The notes beneath the pieces are model-generated. The model searched no databases. It saw only the letters and a list, made by a program, of their open reading frames with translations, and had not been told where the DNA came from. The position numbers were made by a program, and so were the translations under genes. From an uncultured Clostridia bacterium (GTDB lineage Bacteria > Bacillota > Clostridia > TANB77 > CAG-508): a stretch of 15,608 bases of DNA. Within the stretch, counting starts at the first letter, position 1. Each line of letters opens with the position of its first letter. Where the stretch lies: NCBI GenBank assembly GCA_948505485.1, contig CAOPQH010000027.1:1-15608 (forward strand), read 5' to 3'. This document shows positions 1 through 6,616 of this stretch, one piece after another.

Positions 1-155
1 GTGATAGCACTTTTCAAACTATAGAGTAGTCACGCGTGTGTATAGCACTTTTCGCTTGAGTTTGACGAAAGCGAAAACGTCCTATACACAGGTAGCTTGA
101 CGGATATAAATAGCAAAACAATCTATCACCAGGTAGCTTGGCGGCTATAAAATAG
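1..155. repeat. Nested structured repeat block (two copies of an unnamed repeat family)
   Basis: This block is clearly GC-richer than its surroundings and has no open frame worth calling. It contains three nested inverted repeats: GTGATAG at 1-7 with CTATCAC at 123-129, TGTGTATAG at 37-45 with CTATACACA at 82-90, and TTTTCGCTT at 49-57 with AAGCGAAAA at 69-77. TAGCACTTTT occurs at 5-14 and 43-52, each time just inside a left arm. A second motif, GGTAGCTTGRCGGMTATAAA, follows each right arm, at 91-110 and 132-150. The pattern is therefore arm, TAGCACTTTT, loop, arm, GGTAGCTTG motif, present twice, with the second unit sitting inside the first. A third copy of the motif is at 4485-4515. The block may continue left of the window. 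Its nature (miniature mobile element, structured RNA or REP-like repeat) is unknown. Confidence 0.65.
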
Positions 156-159
156 GAAA

Positions 160-189
160 AAGATAATAACTCAAATGAATTATTATCTT
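160..189 (-). terminator. Intrinsic terminator after the DUF3048 gene
   Basis: A perfect 10-bp inverted repeat (AAGATAATAA at 160-169, TTATTATCTT at 180-189) with a 10-nt loop lies 9 nt past the stop codon. Read on the minus strand it is followed by a short T-run, partly inside the stem. The stem is AT-only, so termination may be weak. Confidence 0.6.
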
Positions 190-197
190 CAAAAATC

Positions 198-1244
198 TTA
201 TTCAGAAAGAACCACATTTGCATCCTTTGGACAAATATTAACAAAAGTATTTCCATCATTTACTTTAATCTCATTTCCATTTTCATCTTCATATTTTGTC
301 TTTTCTTTTCTTGATTTTTTAATACATTTTATTTTTTGTGCTTTTCCATTAGTTATATAATATCCATCAAATGTTCCTTCATTATTTAATCCTTGTCTTC
401 CTTTTCCAGAATTATCATTTAAATCATAACTATCAACGTACTCAATTATAATATTTTTAGTTGTAACTGCAGCACCTGAAGTCCAATCTGTTTGGGCTTT
501 ATTTCTTGCATATCTTTTATATGTTTTTGTAGTTTCATCATATTTATACTCAACTGTTTGCATGTTAGAATGTGGTATTTTAACGTATTTTGCATCTTCA
601 CCTTCTGGATTAACTTCTTCTGAAACATAATTTAATACACTTGCTGATTTTGATGTTGTTCTATATCCTTTATTTTCTGCTATTGATTTTAATGCTGATA
701 TTTTTGTTGCTACATTATGTGGTGCTTTTTTATCTGATACTCTCCAGAAATTTGATGTACTTTCTGTTATTCCATTAATGTTATTTACTCCTAAATTTGA
801 TATATCTTTTTTACCTTGTGGACTCCATCCATAATGAGTATATATTGCATCATTTTCTAATGCATAATCTAAGAAATAATGTCTACAACTCCTTACTGGT
901 CCTATCTTTTCTACATCTTTTCCTTTAAATAGAGCCATTAGCCTAGTTTCTCCGCCTTCTACTATAATTTCATATACCATATATGCATCATTTAAACCTG
1001 CTTGTGGCCATGCTCCACTATGATTATCTATCATTACTGCAATTGGTCTATCATTACCATTAAATATTTTTATATTATCTTCTCTTTGAACTTCTTCTTC
1101 AACAGGTTCTTCTACTACCTGCTCTTCTTGTGGTTTATTAAATATTTTGTATGCTAATACTCCTCCTGATATTGCTATTATAATTATTAGCACTGCTACA
1201 ACAATTTTAATTTTATTATTTGCTACAAAACTCTTTATATCCAT
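198..1244 (-). CDS. DUF3048 (YerB-like) membrane-anchored extracytoplasmic protein
   Basis: The 348-aa product has an uncleaved signal anchor at about residues 13-33 (a run of V, I, A and L after a Lys-rich start). An acidic linker (about 39-55) follows, then a DUF3048 domain beginning near RPIAVMIDNHSGAWPQAGL. Further family hallmarks are the YEIIVEGGETRLMALF segment, GPVRSCRHYFLDYA and THYGWSPQG, and a C-terminal beta-rich domain of the YerB type. The molecular function of the family is not established. The protein should sit outside the membrane, tethered by its N-terminus. The start is secure: AGGGGG ends six bases before the ATG. That ribosome binding site lies across the end of ybeY, whose stop is two bases upstream, so the two genes are probably translated from one message. 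It is the last gene of the minus-strand run and is followed by a terminator hairpin. Confidence 0.88.
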   Translation of the reverse strand: MDIKSFVANNKIKIVVAVLIIIIAISGGVLAYKIFNKPQEEQVVEEPVEEEVQREDNIKIFNGNDRPIAVMIDNHSGAWPQAGLNDAYMVYEIIVEGGETRLMALFKGKDVEKIGPVRSCRHYFLDYALENDAIYTHYGWSPQGKKDISNLGVNNINGITESTSNFWRVSDKKAPHNVATKISALKSIAENKGYRTTSKSASVLNYVSEEVNPEGEDAKYVKIPHSNMQTVEYKYDETTKTYKRYARNKAQTDWTSGAAVTTKNIIIEYVDSYDLNDNSGKGRQGLNNEGTFDGYYITNGKAQKIKCIKKSRKEKTKYEDENGNEIKVNDGNTFVNICPKDANVVLSE

Positions 1245-1246
1245 AT

Positions 1247-1720
1247 TTACCCCCTATTAATATTTAATACTTTTAATATTTTTTCTTCCTTAGGTCTCAT
1301 TTTTTTCTTGTCCTCTTCTTGAATGTGGTCATAACCCATTAAATGGTAAAATCCATGAACTAACATATATGATAATTCTCTTTCGAAACTATGTCCGTAT
1401 TCGATAGCTTGTTCTTGTACTTTTTTTATTGATATTATAATATCTCCTAAAACATCTTCATGTGAAAAATTTTCGTTTATTATTTTTTCATCTAATTCAT
1501 TTTTTTCAAACATTGGGAATGACAATACGTCTGTTTCTTTATCAATATTTCTATATTCTTTATTTATTTTTTGTATATTTTTTGAATCTGTTAATGTTAT
1601 ACTTATATACAATTTTGAATTTAATAAATTCTCTTCTTTAAAGCATTCTTCTATAACCTTTTTTATTATTTGTTCATATTGATTATTTTTTTCTATATCT
1701 AAATACTCTATTTCATACAT
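1247..1720 (-). CDS. ybeY: Endoribonuclease YbeY (16S rRNA maturation, ribosome quality control)
   Basis: The 157-aa product is normal length for the UPF0054/YbeY family. This metal-dependent single-strand endoribonuclease acts in 16S rRNA 3'-end maturation and in 70S ribosome quality control. The diagnostic zinc-binding motif HGFYHLMGYDH is present with H122, H126 and H132. The conserved TDVLSFP stretch lies at residues 63-69, and LGDIIIS follows at 91-97. A good SD (AAAGGAA, about 7 nt before the ATG) supports the start. It lies 14 nt after the unknown 400-aa gene and 2 nt before the DUF3048 gene. In Firmicutes ybeY is commonly found with yqfC, yqfD, phoH, dgkA and era. Here only yqfC and yqfD of that set are seen. 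Function is by family homology. Confidence 0.95.
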   Translation of the reverse strand: MYEIEYLDIEKNNQYEQIIKKVIEECFKEENLLNSKLYISITLTDSKNIQKINKEYRNIDKETDVLSFPMFEKNELDEKIINENFSHEDVLGDIIISIKKVQEQAIEYGHSFERELSYMLVHGFYHLMGYDHIQEEDKKKMRPKEEKILKVLNINRG

Positions 1721-1734
1721 TGATTTATTCCTTT

Positions 1735-2937
1735 TTATGCAACTTTTTTATTTTTTATATATTTTCCTGTAGATTTATATCCTTTTAATTCTCTTATTGC
1801 TCCATAATCTACTAATTTTCTTTTATAGTATTTTATAATTTTAGTATAATCTTGTTTTTCATTTCTGATTTGTTTTATATCGTTTTTCATAAATAATATT
1901 TCTTTTTGCTTAACATATTCAATAAAGTCTGTTTCTTTTAAATAAGAAATTTCTTTATATTTGTCCCAAAATTTTTTAAAATTCTCTTTTTCATCTTGAT
2001 TGTCCCAATAAACCTTTGTTGATACAAGTTTTGAATTGTATTCTTCTATTATATTTATTAATGTTGAATATGCTTTTTCTCTTCTTGCTGCTATTTTTGT
2101 GTCTTGAACTAAGCATCTAGCATCTTTTAAAACTTTCATATAGCATTGTTCTACAACTACTAATGGCAAACTATGTGTAAATAATTTTCTACTTAATGAT
2201 AATAAAATCATATTTTTTTCTATTCTATCTTTATTATCTAATTTGCCAACTTCGTATTTCTCATATTTTTTATATTCTTCTGTTATGTCTTTATTTATAG
2301 TTTTTTCTTGTTTCATTTTTATAGGCAATACATTTGCAATGTATTCCTCTAATGTTGCAAATACTTTTGTATATATCCATTCTTTGGTAGAATCGTAAGT
2401 GTTTGTATTGTCTGCTAACTTTATTGAATAGTTTTTTAATATTCCTTTATATAACATATCAATTTTAGATATATAAAACTCTGAATATTTACTAATAAGT
2501 TTTTCTTTGGTTGAATTTCTTACTCCTTCATAGTCTAATTCTATTAAATATTTTTGTTTTCTATACTTATACTCTATATGTTCTGATTCTTTTAATTGTA
2601 CTATTCCATAATATTTTGATAATGCTTGTTTTTCAAATTCTGTTGCTGTGCTGTTTTTTACTTTTTTATATATTGAATCTAAAACATATTTATCTAATGC
2701 TTCTAAATATGAAGTATATGCTTGATCATATTTTTTTTCTAGTTCTTCTTTTTTTTCTGAACTAATATCTTTTATATTATAATTTTCAAAGCTTCTTATT
2801 AATCCATTTCTTTTTACAGATATTAACATACTATTAATTCCTATTTTGGTTGGAATTAATATTCTAGTTAGTGTACTTGTTATTTTATTAAAAAAGGTTT
2901 TGTCTGCACCTGTTATTCTTAAACTTCTTTCTTCCAT
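1735..2937 (-). CDS. Hypothetical 400-aa protein in the phoH position of the yqfC-yqfD-ybeY cluster
   Basis: I do not recognise this family. The product is 400 aa, highly charged (Lys/Glu-rich) and predicted mostly helical. It has no signal peptide or clear membrane span; an amphipathic stretch near residues 11-30 (FFNKITSTLTRILIPTKIG) could touch the membrane. No Walker A, HEPN or nuclease motif is visible. The open frame reaches three codons further up, to 2946. However, the SD GAGAGG directly abuts that ATG and lies 9 nt before the ATG at 2937, so I start at 2937. It is 13 nt downstream of yqfD and 14 nt upstream of ybeY, clearly co-directional and likely co-transcribed. In Bacillus and many clostridia this slot holds phoH and sometimes pgpH, but nothing in this sequence resembles the PhoH ATPase. 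A role linked to sporulation or ribosome maturation is only a guess from position. Confidence 0.8.
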   Translation of the reverse strand: MEERSLRITGADKTFFNKITSTLTRILIPTKIGINSMLISVKRNGLIRSFENYNIKDISSEKKEELEKKYDQAYTSYLEALDKYVLDSIYKKVKNSTATEFEKQALSKYYGIVQLKESEHIEYKYRKQKYLIELDYEGVRNSTKEKLISKYSEFYISKIDMLYKGILKNYSIKLADNTNTYDSTKEWIYTKVFATLEEYIANVLPIKMKQEKTINKDITEEYKKYEKYEVGKLDNKDRIEKNMILLSLSRKLFTHSLPLVVVEQCYMKVLKDARCLVQDTKIAARREKAYSTLINIIEEYNSKLVSTKVYWDNQDEKENFKKFWDKYKEISYLKETDFIEYVKQKEILFMKNDIKQIRNEKQDYTKIIKYYKRKLVDYGAIRELKGYKSTGKYIKNKKVA

Positions 2938-2950
2938 ACTACACATCCTC

Positions 2951-4135
2951 TCAAAATACTATTTTCTCATTAGTTCCTATATTTTCAAGTACTTCATATG
3001 TAACATTTACCTCTATATATCCATCTCTTTCATATGTATTTACATTTTTTCCAAGTATTGATTCTTTATCTGATATTTCTTTTTCTAATTGTTGTTCTAA
3101 ATCTTTTATCCCTAAGTCTTTCGCTTCTTCTATAGTATGTTGCTTTTGTATTACATTTTTTTCTAAATTAGTAGTTTTTACTACGGAAATTGGTAAATAA
3201 AAATTTGAAAATATTTTAAACTTTTTTTCTTCGTCTATTGTATCATAAATTTTAAATTTTGAAACCCCTTTATGAAAATTTATTTTAAAATTATTAAATT
3301 TTATTGAATATTTCTTTTCTTCATTTCCCGTAAGTTCTTCTTGTTGCTCACTATAATAAACTTTTTTTGTTTTTGTATACCAAACTTTTGCTTCTATTTC
3401 TCCAATACTATGTACATATCTTATTCCCGTATACTTTCCTTCCATCCATCCAGCTATTAATGTAGTTCCTTTTTGTACAGTATCTCCTACTTTTACCATA
3501 GCCGTACCATTTTGAGCATTTATTTTTGTTATAATTCCTTCTTTTTCAGACACAATATTACAATATTCTTCTTGATTAATTATTTCTGGTTTTTCATCAG
3601 CTTTTACTAATTTTACAATTACATTTGTTCCTTCTTGTTCTATACCTATCCATGCTATATCTTCTCTTTTCAATCTTATTTTATTTACAATTTCTTTTGT
3701 ATCTATATTTGATTTTCTCATTCCTATTACTAATCCTGCTTCATTTAAATCTTCTTTTATTCCAGCAACTTCTTTATCTTCTTCAACTTTCAATTCTATA
3801 TTCCATACATAATTTGAACTAATAAAAATAGCAATACATACTAACATTAATAGAATTAAAAAAATCTTTCTTTTTCTATATCTGTTTAATATAAATGGAA
3901 TTCCTTTTTTCCTTTCTATTTTAACTTTACACTTAGTTTGCTTTGCAATTTTAACTATATTTTTAAAGTTACTAATACTGCAATTTAAATGCATCTTTAT
4001 ATTATTCTTTCTTTTTAAATTCCATATTAGTATATTATTATTTGTACATATATTAATAAATCTTTCTATATAATACCCTTCTATAGAAATTCTTACATAT
4101 CCAATTATATAATTTAATAATATCTTTAAAAACAT
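2951..4135 (-). CDS. yqfD: Sporulation protein YqfD
   Basis: The 394-aa product matches the YqfD family, a membrane protein of endospore formers whose B. subtilis member is expressed in the mother cell under sigma-E and is needed for efficient sporulation. The N-terminal signature is present: GYVRISIEGYYIERFINIC at about residues 12-30. A Lys/Arg-rich cytoplasmic part is followed by one strong membrane span at about 91-110 and a large extracytoplasmic region. That region contains GIITKINAQNGTAMVKVGDTV, a biotinyl-lipoyl-like hairpin typical of the family, here at roughly residues 200-220. The longest frame begins with a TTG at 4141 that touches the SD. The ATG at 4135, six bases after AGGAG, is the better start. 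It begins 9 nt after the yqfC stop, so the two are surely coupled. Confidence 0.93.
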   Translation of the reverse strand: MFLKILLNYIIGYVRISIEGYYIERFINICTNNNILIWNLKRKNNIKMHLNCSISNFKNIVKIAKQTKCKVKIERKKGIPFILNRYRKRKIFLILLMLVCIAIFISSNYVWNIELKVEEDKEVAGIKEDLNEAGLVIGMRKSNIDTKEIVNKIRLKREDIAWIGIEQEGTNVIVKLVKADEKPEIINQEEYCNIVSEKEGIITKINAQNGTAMVKVGDTVQKGTTLIAGWMEGKYTGIRYVHSIGEIEAKVWYTKTKKVYYSEQQEELTGNEEKKYSIKFNNFKINFHKGVSKFKIYDTIDEEKKFKIFSNFYLPISVVKTTNLEKNVIQKQHTIEEAKDLGIKDLEQQLEKEISDKESILGKNVNTYERDGYIEVNVTYEVLENIGTNEKIVF

Positions 4136-4144
4136 ATTCAACTC

Positions 4145-4435
4145 CTATCCTACTGTCTTTTCTATATCTATACTTTCTATATCTCCACATATTTTAATAT
4201 CATCATCAGTCATCTTCTCTAAAGTCATATTAAAACCATTAATATTTAAAATACCAATAAAAGTTTTAATTCTTATAAAAAAATCTTCATATTCTAATAT
4301 GCCTTTATAATTTTCTATAACAATTTCACTAAAACCAACAATTGTAATTTTAGGATCATTAGTATAAACTTCAGTTGGCATTTCTAAAATATTATCAATT
4401 TTTCTAAAACTCTTTTTTCTATTATGCTTTTTCAT
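4145..4435 (-). CDS. yqfC: Sporulation protein YqfC
   Basis: The 96-aa product is close in length to B. subtilis YqfC. It shows the family pattern: a basic N-terminus, then LEMPTEVYTNDPKITIVG, the ENYKGILEY segment and a C-terminal GDIESIDI stretch after MTDDDIKI. YqfC and YqfD are nearly always adjacent in spore formers; the biochemical role of YqfC is unknown. The open frame can be extended to a TTG at 4456, but the extra codons are simply the AAAAGGAG ribosome binding site read as protein. The ATG at 4435 is therefore used. Upstream, 78 nt separate it from pdaA, and that gap holds a copy of the window's short repeat. It may have its own promoter there, but I see no convincing one. Confidence 0.93.
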   Translation of the reverse strand: MKKHNRKKSFRKIDNILEMPTEVYTNDPKITIVGFSEIVIENYKGILEYEDFFIRIKTFIGILNINGFNMTLEKMTDDDIKICGDIESIDIEKTVG

Positions 4436-4484
4436 AATTCTCCTTTTCTTATTCAAACTTATTTTTACTATATACTTTATATTA

Positions 4485-4515
4485 AGTAGCTTGACGGCTA
4501 TAAAATTAGCACTTT
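4485..4515. repeat. Third copy of the GTAGCTTGACGGCTATAAA repeat
   Basis: GTAGCTTGACGGCTATAAAA at 4486-4505 matches the copy at 132-151 except for one base, and it is followed by TTAGCACTTT at 4506-4515. That second part equals the TAGCACTTTT motif found at 5-14 and 43-52. This copy lacks the flanking inverted repeats seen at the left edge. It overlaps the stop codon of pdaA (4514-4516) and lies upstream of yqfC, so it is transcribed if pdaA reads through. Confidence 0.7.
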
Positions 4516-5326
4516 ATTCAAATTCATCTAAACTCCTAAACTCATATCCCTGATTTTTAGTCTCCTTAATAACACTATCTAAAATATTAGTATTAGTTTT
4601 CGAATTACCATGTAATAACATAATTTCCCCATTATGCAAATTAGAAAGAATTTTTTTCTTAGCATTTTCCTCATTTGGCTGTTTATCTTCATTCCAATCT
4701 TCGTACGCAAAACTCCACATTACTGTTTTATATCCCAATTCTCCTGTTATTGCTAATGTTTTTTCACTATATTCTCCCATTGGTGGTCTTATATATTTCA
4801 TTTCATATTGTAATTTTTCATAAATTGCTTGATGTAAATTCATAACCTCTGTTTTTATTTTTTCCTCTGACAATGTTGGCATACTTTTATGATTTACAGT
4901 ATGGTTTCCTACTATATGTCCTTCTTGTATCATTTTTCTTACTAAGTCTTCATGTGTATTTAAATAATGTGCTGTTATAAAAAAGGTTGCTTTAACGTTA
5001 TTTTCTTTTAATACTTCAAGAATTTTTTCTGTGTACCCTGCTTCATATCCTTCATCAAATGTTAAATATATATTTTTTTTATTTGCATTTCCTAAACATA
5101 TTCCATTATTACTTTCTAGTACTTGCCTATTTTCTTTTCCAACATCAGGTTGATCATGATTATCGTTTCTTTTTATTCCCCATCCTATCTTTTTGTTACT
5201 TATTTGATTACTATTTGTAGTTTTAACTTCAGGCGAATTCAAATTAGAATTTATTACACTAATTGAAAAAATAGTTAATATCATTATACTTAAAACCCAA
5301 AACTTAATAGTAGTATTTTTTTTCAT
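4514..5326 (-). CDS. pdaA: PdaA-type polysaccharide deacetylase (spore cortex muramic delta-lactam synthesis)
   Basis: The 270-aa product has an N-terminal signal/anchor (about residues 8-26) and a NodB-type deacetylase domain from about 85 to 268. PdaA removes acetyl groups from N-acetylmuramic acid during formation of muramic delta-lactam in spore cortex peptidoglycan, working after CwlD. Visible NodB motifs are TFDEGYE (89-95, catalytic/metal Asp D91), NHTVNH (metal His H142 and H146), IRPPMGEYSE (R180) and the C-terminal LLHG (H239). The Glu replacing the usual second Asp of TFDDG, followed by GYE, is typical of PdaA rather than PgdA or chitin deacetylase. WSFAYEDW is also PdaA-like. The start has a strong GAGGAGG SD five bases upstream. 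CATAATA at 5355-5361 (minus strand) resembles a sigma-G -10 box, the expected forespore factor, but no good -35 was found. Confidence 0.9.
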   Translation of the reverse strand: MKKNTTIKFWVLSIMILTIFSISVINSNLNSPEVKTTNSNQISNKKIGWGIKRNDNHDQPDVGKENRQVLESNNGICLGNANKKNIYLTFDEGYEAGYTEKILEVLKENNVKATFFITAHYLNTHEDLVRKMIQEGHIVGNHTVNHKSMPTLSEEKIKTEVMNLHQAIYEKLQYEMKYIRPPMGEYSEKTLAITGELGYKTVMWSFAYEDWNEDKQPNEENAKKKILSNLHNGEIMLLHGNSKTNTNILDSVIKETKNQGYEFRSLDEFE

Positions 5327-5382
5327 TTTTTCCTCCTCATAGTCTTTTATTTAATATTATGAAAAGAAAAAAATAATATAAC

Positions 5383-5425
5383 AAAAAAACTAAAGATTTA
5401 ATTAACTTAAACCTTTAGCTTTTTA
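5383..5425. terminator. Bidirectional intrinsic terminator between the toxin-antitoxin pair and pdaA
   Basis: CTAAAG at 5390-5395 pairs with CTTTAG at 5413-5418, and TTTAA at 5397-5401 pairs with TTAAA at 5407-5411. The stem is flanked by A-runs on the left and T-runs on the right, so each strand ends in a run of Ts. Its likely job is to end the minus-strand mntA-hepT message before pdaA. Confidence 0.75.
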
Positions 5426-5449
5426 TTTTATATTATTATTTGTAAATAT

Positions 5450-5580
5450 TTATTGTTTTACTTGATTTACTATTTTTTCCATATTTAGTCCTTCTATAGA
5501 TTGTACCCATATTTCGATGCAATTTTCTAATGATTCTTTTGTATACCATGCATATGGTTAAATATATCTGCTCTTATTAA
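5450..5580 (-). pseudogene. Decayed gene remnant (unknown family) downstream of hepT
   Basis: Read on the minus strand, 5557 down to the TAA at 5452-5450 gives a 35-codon tail starting PYAWYTKESLENC and ending MEKIVNQVKQ. It has protein-like composition but no start codon placed after an SD, and an in-frame TAA lies directly before it. The bases just upstream read LIRADIFNH in another frame (the hepT frame past its stop). Losing one base near 5556 would explain the break. This looks like the C-terminal end of a former gene, with its front replaced by the hepT gene or lost. I do not recognise the family. Confidence 0.4.
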
Positions 5581-5910
5581 TTATATTATTTCTTTTAATT
5601 GCTCTTCTAACTCATTTAATTCAGTTGTTAAAAACTCCCAAACCATATTTAAATTAACTCCATCGTAATCATGTACTATTCTATTTCTTAATGCTTTAAT
5701 TCCTCTCCATTCAATATTTGAGTATTCTTCTTGTAACTCTTCACTTACTTTTCCTGCGAGTTCTCCTATTTGACTCAAATTAAAAACACAGGCATTTATT
5801 GTTTTTCTATCATCTTTAAATTCTCTATGAGAATATCCTTCTATAAACAATTTAATCTCTTCAATATATTTTAAAATCTTTGCCAAAATTAGTTTATCTT
5901 TACTTTTCAT
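5581..5910 (-). CDS. hepT: HepT-like HEPN-domain toxin (ribonuclease)
   Basis: The 109-aa product is an all-helical HEPN protein of the HepT/DUF86 family. Characterised members act as RNA-cutting toxins paired with a MntA nucleotidyltransferase antitoxin. The catalytic RX4HXY motif is intact as RNRIVHDY, with R75, H80 and Y82. In the characterised Shewanella pair, the Tyr of this motif is AMPylated by MntA, which silences the toxin. The ATG at 5910 lies 11 nt inside mntA, with only a weak SD, which suggests translational coupling to the antitoxin. The stop at 5581-5583 is followed by an unrelated gene remnant and a terminator. All key residues are kept, so the toxin is probably functional; its cellular RNA target is unknown. 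Confidence 0.88.
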   Translation of the reverse strand: MKSKDKLILAKILKYIEEIKLFIEGYSHREFKDDRKTINACVFNLSQIGELAGKVSEELQEEYSNIEWRGIKALRNRIVHDYDGVNLNMVWEFLTTELNELEEQLKEII

Positions 5911-6208
5911 AAATAACGATACCTGTCCTTTCTATTTCTTTTTCTATTTTTGAATTTTTATCTATCTCTGTCCTTTCTATAACATCTACATCTTTATCAA
6001 ATTTTTGTCTAATCATATCTATGATAGCAAAATATTTAAGTCCTTTTATCTTACCATTACTATCTATTAAAATATCTATGTCACTATATTCAGTAGGTTC
6101 ATTTTTTGCATAAGATCCAAATAGTATAGCTTTTTCTACTTCTGTATGTATTAAAACTTCTCTTAATATTTTTTTTATATCTTCTAATGTATAAACTTTT
6201 GTAGTCAT
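5900..6208 (-). CDS. mntA: MntA-like minimal nucleotidyltransferase antitoxin
   Basis: The 102-aa product is a minimal nucleotidyltransferase. The active-site motif GSYAKNEPTEYSDIDIL starts at G31-S32 and carries metal-binding D43 and D45, and a third Asp lies in DKDVDVI (D73 or D75). MntA proteins act as antitoxins by adding AMP to the Tyr in the HepT RX4HXY motif. The start has a very strong GGAGGGGG ribosome binding site with a 4-5 nt spacer, much stronger than that of hepT. This fits the need for antitoxin excess. It overlaps hepT by 11 nt. The gene is read divergently from agrA, with about 400 nt of AT-rich DNA between them. The pair is often mobile between genomes and may be an insertion next to pdaA. 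Confidence 0.9.
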   Translation of the reverse strand: MTTKVYTLEDIKKILREVLIHTEVEKAILFGSYAKNEPTEYSDIDILIDSNGKIKGLKYFAIIDMIRQKFDKDVDVIERTEIDKNSKIEKEIERTGIVIYEK

Positions 6209-6616
6209 AGTACCCCCTCCTTGATTATTATTAGTTTATCATATTTTTTTTAATTTTACTATACTTTTAACAAAATTACATTATATTTAGTTGAAAAACT
6301 GGCGATTTCTAATTGTCTCAATTTTTTCTACTATTCTAATTTATTGTTTTAGTGATACCTATAAATAGTTCTATATTTATCTCATTTTGTTTTTACTATT
6401 TAGGTTAATTTTATTTATGCATAAAACTTGCAGTCTTGTTTTTTCCACTTATTTAAGCACTTTTTAATTTTTTTGTAAATTTTTTCCAATTATTGGTTGA
6501 CATTATTAAATTTTTAGATTATATTGTTACTATTGCTAGAAAAACATAATAATTAACTTTTAAGTGTCGATTTTTGTTTGATTTTTGATATTATTATTTT
6601 GGAGGTAACTAAATTT
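6209..6616. other. Divergent intergenic region between mntA and agrA
   Basis: No gene of convincing length is visible. On the plus strand it holds the agrAC promoter (6497-6525) and its SD (GGAGG at 6601-6605). A near-identical direct repeat, TTTTTTCCAxTTATT, occurs at 6439-6453 and 6480-6494, 41 bp apart, immediately upstream of the -35 box. On the minus strand TATAAT-like boxes lie 50-80 bases ahead of mntA, but no paired -35 is convincing. The rest is AT-rich sequence without structure that I can support. Confidence 0.6.
6497..6525 (+). promoter_or_regulatory. Sigma-A-type promoter for agrA-agrC
   Basis: TTGACA at 6497-6502 is a perfect -35 box. A 17-bp spacer leads to TATATT at 6520-6525, a five-of-six -10 box. 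Transcription should start near 6532, leaving an 85-nt leader before the agrA ATG. A promoter this close to consensus would not need an activator. Confidence 0.8.

Noticed and set aside
1..155. CRISPR array
   Set aside because: There are only two unequal units with internal inverted arms, no regular spacers and no cas genes in the window.
2511..2765. 84-aa hydrophobic plus-strand open frame
   Set aside because: Its Leu/Phe/Ile richness comes from the Lys/Glu-rich gene on the other strand.
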